Below are positions 19,471 through 24,827 of a DNA stretch of 24,827 bases, in pieces. Under the pieces are notes generated by a model that had not been told where the DNA came from, searched no databases, and saw nothing but the letters and a program-made list of their open reading frames with translations. The position numbers were made by a program, and so were the translations under genes. Each line of letters begins with the position of its first letter. Positions within the stretch are counted from its first letter, which is position 1. The DNA is from Cudoniella acicularis. Its lineage: Eukaryota > Ascomycota > Leotiomycetes > Helotiales > Helotiaceae. The stretch covers positions 1 through 24,827 of the forward strand of contig JAAMPI010000830.1 in NCBI GenBank assembly GCA_013054445.1. The letters run 5' to 3'.

Positions 19471-22370
19471 AAGTGGTATATGCCAGCAGCCGTTCCTCCT
19501 CTGCGAGACTGTGACTACTCACACGTTCGCTGGATGTCGTCGTCAACAGCCAATAGATACCCGTCTTTTCTCGAACATGGGAAGGGTGCGCGTCATTGCT
19601 CTGATTCATCATTCATCTCATAAGTTGCCAAGCCCCTCGCCAGGCTCGCCCTCTTAGGAAACAGGGATCAGAGATGGAAGCTAATCGCCAGGCGAGGGCC
19701 CAAGCCCAGATTGTTTCCAAGGGAATGGGGTGCTAGGATTAGCAAGTGTGGGGTGAAGCCGTCTGGATGACGGGGGCGTGGCGGCGAGGCGGCGAGGGGC
19801 TTTGGGAACTCATCAGATGGATGTTCGTTTTTGCTCCAATAGTGGAGTTTCGCCGCGCTCCGAGAGCAGGAGGAGCAGACTCGGCAGAGTTTCCAGCACG
19901 TTGTGGTTTACGAATACTCAGTTCTGACAAGCCGTCTTTGTGTCTGCACGGCGCTGGACTTGCAATGTGCCTCGTTCTGGCGCGAAGCACAGCACTGAAG
20001 CACATCATCTTACGCCGTTCGACCATGCCTGCTTTTTGCCTCTCTGGATGCCAGCAGAGCGCGAGACTTGGGATGTGTAGTCGAGGTTTGCGGTAAAGTA
20101 ACGGAGCGGCAGCATCCTGGGCAGCGGGCTCGCCTCGTGCTACTCTTGAGTGATGTCGATGTCGATGCGATGGAACAGGCCCTTGGTCCATGGATGGTTT
20201 TGGCCCTTGGCTGCTCCATTTTGGGGACACGCCTCCGACATAGCTTTCTCTGCTTGATGTGCGACGGACCAGGATTGAGTGGAAGTGGCCCGCGCTCCAA
20301 ACAAACGGCCCTAGGATGGCAGGCATTCGTGCCATGGGTCCCAAACGTTTCTAACTTTCTATCCGCCTTCCACAGAATCCACAGAATCCACAGCGGCCCA
20401 CAGGGCAGGGTAGCGCCGCTGCACCGCTGCTGTGGCTGCACTGCACACTGCACAGGGGTGCCGAAAGCGCAAGGTTGAAGGTTCCCACTATCCAGGCCGG
20501 GGTGAGAGGGCCTCGAGCGACGACCTCTCTGGGTCAGGCTTACGGAGTACGGAATGAGGTGCACGAGCAGCATCTGCCAGGCTGCCTGCCGCTGCCCGGC
20601 TTTACAAGACAGCGGCCTCACTTCCCGCAGCCTTCGGGCCCTTCAGCAGTTCTCCCACCCCTCTGTGGCCCTCGCATACTCGCAGGCGCTGGAAGATCCC
20701 TCCCCTCCATCAGCCATCATTCCCAGTCAGCGACGTGGACCCTGGACTCTGGACTCTGGACCCTGCACGCCACCACTGGCCACACGCTCACAGCATCTCA
20801 TGCTGCATGGCTGTGTACTGACTGACGGTTTGAGTCGTGAGTCGTCGTGACGGCTTTGCCGCTCAGAGCACATTTGTTTTGGCGTCGCCGTGCGCTTCCG
20901 CGAGCTGTTTTGCCGGCAATTTCATCAGCCCTTGCTGCGAGGAGTGCGAGGAGCGCGAGGCCTGCGGTCGCAGGCTCGCTGTCGAGCTATTTCGGCTTCT
21001 TCAGGCTCAGGCTCAGGCTCCATGCTCAGGCTTCAGCAGGACATTACATAGACTCCCTGGCCGGCGAGGAAGATTACTTTGGTGCTTGACGCGAGCCCAA
21101 TGCCCATCTCCATCAGCTGGCTGCTGCGGACAAGGTCGGCTACTCGAATCTTTAATCAGATGCGGCAGTTGCAATAATTACCTGTAACCCGGCCCAGCAG
21201 CTTCGGGGTTCAAAGTTCAAGCCTACTATAGGAGTAGGAGCTAAGCTGCGAGCCTGCACAGTGCACACCGTAATTCTGCCTTTCGCCGTTATGTGTTAGC
21301 ACGCTGTGCAGGTGCCAGAGTGTCCGAGTGAGAATGCCAGAGTGTACTCCGTGACCTGTATTTCCGGTCCCAGATTTCCGAGTTGATGCGTGACAGGCGC
21401 GGGCGGTAGATCTAAAAGGCAACGAGGACTGATCCGACTGAAGCCTGTGTGAGGGACTTGTGGAGATTCCCCACCACCATCAAAGCATGTTCCAAGAGTC
21501 CATTTGCAAGTTCGCAACGCAACATGCTCAACGGCGCATGGCCAATGGGAACGCCGCTTAAGTGCGACACGCTGTGGGTGGGCGAATGAGATTCGTTGAC
21601 CATTCTGCATCGAGACGACGAGAAGGGGACCAGGTCTGTGTCAAGGCTCAAGTCGCAGTGCCAGTGTGCCACAAGCAGACGCCCGCCGTCGCCATCACTG
21701 TCGGACTGTCGGACAAGCGAGGCTTGAATTGGAGACTCGCACGAAGTCTTTTAGTGATCCAGCACTCAGCACTCTCCAGCTCGACGCCGGCTTGCCAATC
21801 ACCGCCCTTAATGACCGTGGGCCAATGTGGAACACTACACTGGAAGGGGGATGCGGCCTGGAATTCTGCCTTTGTCTTTGCCTCTGCCTCATGGCGACGA
21901 ATTCAGGAGCCCATTCAAGTTTCCAACGCAGGTAAAAGCTCCTGGTGGCTGGGACCCGCGCAAATAAACAGCCGTCGTCCCAGACCCCAACCGTAAATGC
22001 GATCGCGAAGGATCACAACTCCGGCACGGAGCCAGTTGAGCCACATATTGCACTATTCGCGCTGGCCCTGCTGGCTCCCCCCGAGTTCCACCCCTTTCAC
22101 GCCCCTGATATTATTGGTCGCGCACATGTCGAACAGCCTCTCGTGTTGCCAGGTTGATACGGCCACGACGATGCAACCTCTCGTTTTTCCTCTTTTTCCT
22201 CCGCCGCCCACACCCACCTTTTCCCACACCACCCAACGCCCAGGGGGTCTTCTTTAGGTCCTTCTGACCGCCCGTCAGGGAAGTTCAGGGCCTTCTTAGT
22301 GCTCGCAAAGCCACTTTACGAGTAAACACCAACACTATCGGCGCGGGCCCCTCAGCACACTTGCACAACA

Positions 22371-22535
22371 ATGCAACAACTCGCACTGCTTGATCGTCCC
22401 ACACCCGGGCCCAGCTTCGCACACCGTGCGCCTTCGTCGTCCTTGATACGTATCCAGCCGCGGGATGTAGCCTGGTCGTGGAGCCGCTTGGCCTCGAACT
22501 CTGCATGTTGCAGGCCAGGGGCTCGGCCATCATGA
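22371..22535 (+). CDS. Probable upstream ORF (54 codons) in the leader of the next gene
   Basis: An ATG in a good context (CACAACAATGCAA) opens a 54-codon frame ending TGA at 22533-22535, 40 bases before the main ATG at 22576. The stop overlaps another ATG as ATGA (22532-22535). That second frame (22532-22687) runs out of phase across the main start. The composition (Pro/Arg/Ser-rich) does not suggest a stand-alone protein. If the leader includes this stretch, these ORFs would restrain translation of the main frame. The transcript start is not known. Confidence 0.35.
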   Translation: MQQLALLDRPTPGPSFAHRAPSSSLIRIQPRDVAWSWSRLASNSACCRPGARPS

Positions 22536-22575
22536 TTATTTTGACTTTTGACTGCCAACAAAGCCCTGGTGAACC

Positions 22576-24091
22576 ATGCATCCCCAGAAGAAGCTCAGAC
22601 CCGGCGAATTCCCTCTACAGGAATCCTGGCTCGTCCGTTGGATCCATCTCCAGCCAGATGACACAGACGACATACCGGAACTTTTAAGTCATTTGCAAGG
22701 TACCATTCATATTTGTCCCTCCCGGCTGTCTAGCCTTGACAAGGTGATGATCCCCTTTCCTCTTTCATCTTCTCCTAGCATGCTATGTCTTCAATCTCTT
22801 AGACTATTATGATCTATCTACATTTCTTGGTGTCTAAAACACTCTGATTCCCCCTTCCCTTCTACACCCACACTTTCTCAACATCGCCTCTCACCCCACC
22901 ATCGACACCATGATGATGAATTCAGGAAACTGGGAGAGGAATACCATGGGGTATGCAACCGTCGAAACGCTGCTGGACGACGTATCGAAGCAAATGGCAT
23001 TATCGAATCTTTCACGGTACTCAAGGGGTAATACTCAAAGGGCAACCGGCTCGATGCGCGTGGTAAAGCCAAATAGTGCCAGCAATAGCCCCCGAGGTTC
23101 GATTGGTTTGGGCAGACGAAGGACAGTAATGTCTGATAGCCCATATCGGAGGAGGGTTCCTATGGTCGATCAGAGCGTGGTACCATCTTCCTCAGCTGGA
23201 TTCATATCAAACGATGGCCTTCAAATTCCAACAAGATCGAATCGGCCCATGAGTTGGCATCCTGCTTCCCAAAACGCTCCACAGCCAACGTATCAACCAT
23301 CATATCAAGCTCCCACATACGACATGAACAACCAATATCAACCCGCAAATCTCCCACCTACTCCTGTTGTATATTCGGGTTATACTTCTCCAGCATCAAC
23401 ATTCTCACCATTATCCATACCCTATACTGGCTACGAGCCAGAACAGTATCATTTCCAAGATACCTCGGTCCACTGCCAACCAAATGATGGTTATTTTGTG
23501 AACCAACAAGTAATGGTACAGCAACAACAAACCATATATACACCCCCAACAACCACAAATATGGATTCTACGATGTACTCGCATTTCGACTGGAGTAACT
23601 TCGCTACGAACGGATTTGAAAGCTCTACAACTCCACCCACACCCGATAACTTCCTTCCCATTCAACATCCAGAAGCGTCTTTTCCCGCAGAAGAATCGAT
23701 ACCATACCACCCGCTTTCAGACACCGAGTCTGTAGAGGATGACTTAGTTGGTGTTGGACTGTACGACACACCTGAAGATGCGAAGTCCCCTTCATCGGAT
23801 CCACACTTAGATAATTATCGATCGCTGCTGATGTCGCAATTTCTTGGAGCTACATATCGAAGGCCAGAATCAACTGGGAAGGGGTTAAAATTGGAGGAGA
23901 CATGGAACCCTCCAGCTAGTGATGATGAAGATGATGATGAGCAAGACGGAGAAGGCGAAGATGAGGAGGAATCGATTGATGGATCCGAGAGCAATAATGG
24001 CCAATGCACTACCGTCATTAATGTGAAGCATGAGGCGACTGATACGGGGGCAATGAACGGTGAACAATACCACCGAAACGGTTGGCTGTAG
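22576..24091 (+). CDS. Pro/Gln/Ser-rich protein with acidic C-terminal tract, function unknown
   Basis: Preferred model: exons 22576-22699 and 22926-24091, 429 aa. Exon 1 encodes MHPQKKLRPGEFPLQESWLV onward to LLSHLQ, and the phase-1 splice (GTACCA..TTCAG) gives SHLQ-GNWERNTMGYATVETLL. Both sides look like structured protein, and together they could form one N-terminal domain. Alternatively translation begins at the ATG triplet at 22910 (CACCATGATGATG) inside the intron, giving 393 aa. The middle is low-complexity (Pro, Gln, Tyr, Ser, Thr; several TPP and SP sites). A compact block follows (LSDTESVEDDLVGVGLYDTP ... LDNYRSLLMSQFLG ... GKGLKLEETWNPPASDDE), which I take as the conserved C-terminal domain. 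Then comes an acidic run (about 373-390) and a sumoylation-like VKHE (408-411). It resembles a nuclear regulatory protein with an activation-type acidic region, but no DNA-binding domain is visible and I do not recognise the family. Confidence 0.75.
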
Positions 24092-24827
24092 CCATCCAAA
24101 CATGAGTGATGAAGCATATTTGGTTTTTAGCATAGCGAATGGAGGGCATTGGGATAGGACTGGACGGATTGGGACCGGGAACGGAACACAGACGGCGTTC
24201 TGGTTACGGCATTACTCACGCCGCAGGCTTATCGGAGCAAGCACAACAAAGTGCAGGAAAACTATTAAAGTGTGCAAACATTATGTAGAACTACCAATAC
24301 CCAAAACTTTCACCTTCAACTTCATTCCCCAAAATGTACCGGGCTATCATAAAAGTGCAGTACTTTCTCACCATGTCTTGAATTTCAACATACCCCTCCA
24401 TTCCTTCGATCGCTGTTGCTCCCACCCCCTTGACAGCGAAATAAGGTTTTCGGCTAATCCGCTTCGCGTGTAGCCGAGCAGAGCCTCAAAGCTTGGCATC
24501 AAAATCAAACCTTGACCTCCTGCCTCGATTCGTCGTATCGCAATCAAAACATTAAAAATCCCAAGATCACCGCAACAACTCCCCTCAAACGCCCTCAACA
24601 ACACGCCTCCAACTTCAAAAGATGCACTCACATCCCCTTCCCTCCCCAGCCTGCAGATAAACACGCGCAGAAAAAATGGTACAATACGTTATCACGCCGT
24701 GGCGGTCCCGCGTGGAACTTTTGCGCGTGCGAGAACTGCTTTATGCTTCTCCCCGTGTTTCTGAGAGAGAAAAAGGGAAAGTAGAAGAGGGGAGGAGGGA
24801 AGCGGCGGATAAGATTAGTGTTTGGAT
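24092..24827. other. 3' flank, no gene recognised
   Basis: It holds the 3' UTR of the preceding gene. Opposed ORFs of 90-98 codons (24512-24784 plus, 24368-24664 minus) overlap each other and show no motif or natural start. A neighbouring gene could begin or end beyond the right edge. Confidence 0.4.

Larger units (their letters stand above)
14776..22370. other. 7.6-kb gene-free region upstream of the 22.4-24.1 kb gene
   Basis: This region separates two divergent genes. I found no ORF with a family motif, no chain of phase-compatible exons and no tRNA. Its composition is higher in G+C and C/T than the rest of the window, especially about 19.7-22.3 kb. It holds many short tandem repeats: CAGCAA (about 15228), AAGTGC x4 (15643-15666), GGATAA (about 18355), a 9-bp TCCACAGAA-type repeat (20369-20393), CTGGACT (about 20742-20760) and GGCTCA (about 21000-21020). 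It also has several inverted repeats, listed separately. An inverted CCAAT (ATTGG) is at 22113-22117, and a CT-rich stretch about 22180-22260 resembles a fungal core promoter. It may hold a long 5' leader or noncoding transcripts; the sequence cannot decide. Confidence 0.5.

Noticed and set aside
19052..20621. Minus ORFs of 186-203 codons (19052-19612, 19739-20344, 20010-20621)
   Set aside because: They lie in a G+C-rich region where stops are rare, overlap similar ORFs on the other strand, and show no domain or plausible splice pattern.
1..24827. CRISPR arrays, prophage or bacterial operons
   Set aside because: No regular short repeats with unique spacers and no prokaryotic gene organisation; the genes are spliced and fungal.

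Overview
The window is nuclear DNA of a filamentous ascomycete (Pezizomycotina; the class cannot be fixed from the sequence alone). This rests on short GT-AG introns of about 47 to 230 bp with CTRAY-like branch sites, a C2H2 plus fungal-specific transcription-factor domain protein, a PA14-type GH3 glucosidase, a fungal NAD kinase with a long hydrophilic insert, and a spliced RPS29 gene.

Layout, left to right. (1) 1-1877, minus: C2H2 zinc-finger transcription factor running off the left edge, with an apparent frameshift (or a 38-nt micro-intron) close to the edge. (2) 2625-4293, plus: GH3 beta-glucosidase homologue, divergent from the factor, that stops inside its PA14 insert and so lacks the second half of the enzyme. 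Its 3' end overlaps a convergent small acidic gene (4244-4687, minus). (3) 5876-6234, plus: 40S ribosomal protein S29, complete in three exons. (4) 7196-8871, minus: RING-like protein whose His ligand position is Gln, with a possible 18-nt microexon. (5) About 9060-12990: a 4-kb gene-free block with strong strand asymmetry (G roughly three times C on the plus strand) built largely of diverged tandem repeats. The most striking array has about six units of 150-204 bp; on the minus strand the better-kept units carry a TATAAAAGG-like box followed by a long CT tract, so they look like serial core promoters. (6) 13018-14775, minus: complete NAD kinase in three exons. (7) 14776-22370: about 7.6 kb with no convincing gene but several inverted repeats, including a perfect 19-bp palindrome centred on CGG-A-CCG. 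(8) 22371-24091, plus: a probable uORF and then a Pro/Gln/Ser-rich acidic-tailed protein of unknown function with two competing start codons. The last 730 bp hold nothing recognisable.

The genes do not form a pathway; this is an ordinary mixed fungal neighbourhood. The unusual parts are the C-poor repeat block, the large gene-free upstream region of the last gene, and the truncated GH3/convergent gene junction. All splice sites were assigned by eye from phase, consensus and family similarity; no search or transcript data were available.
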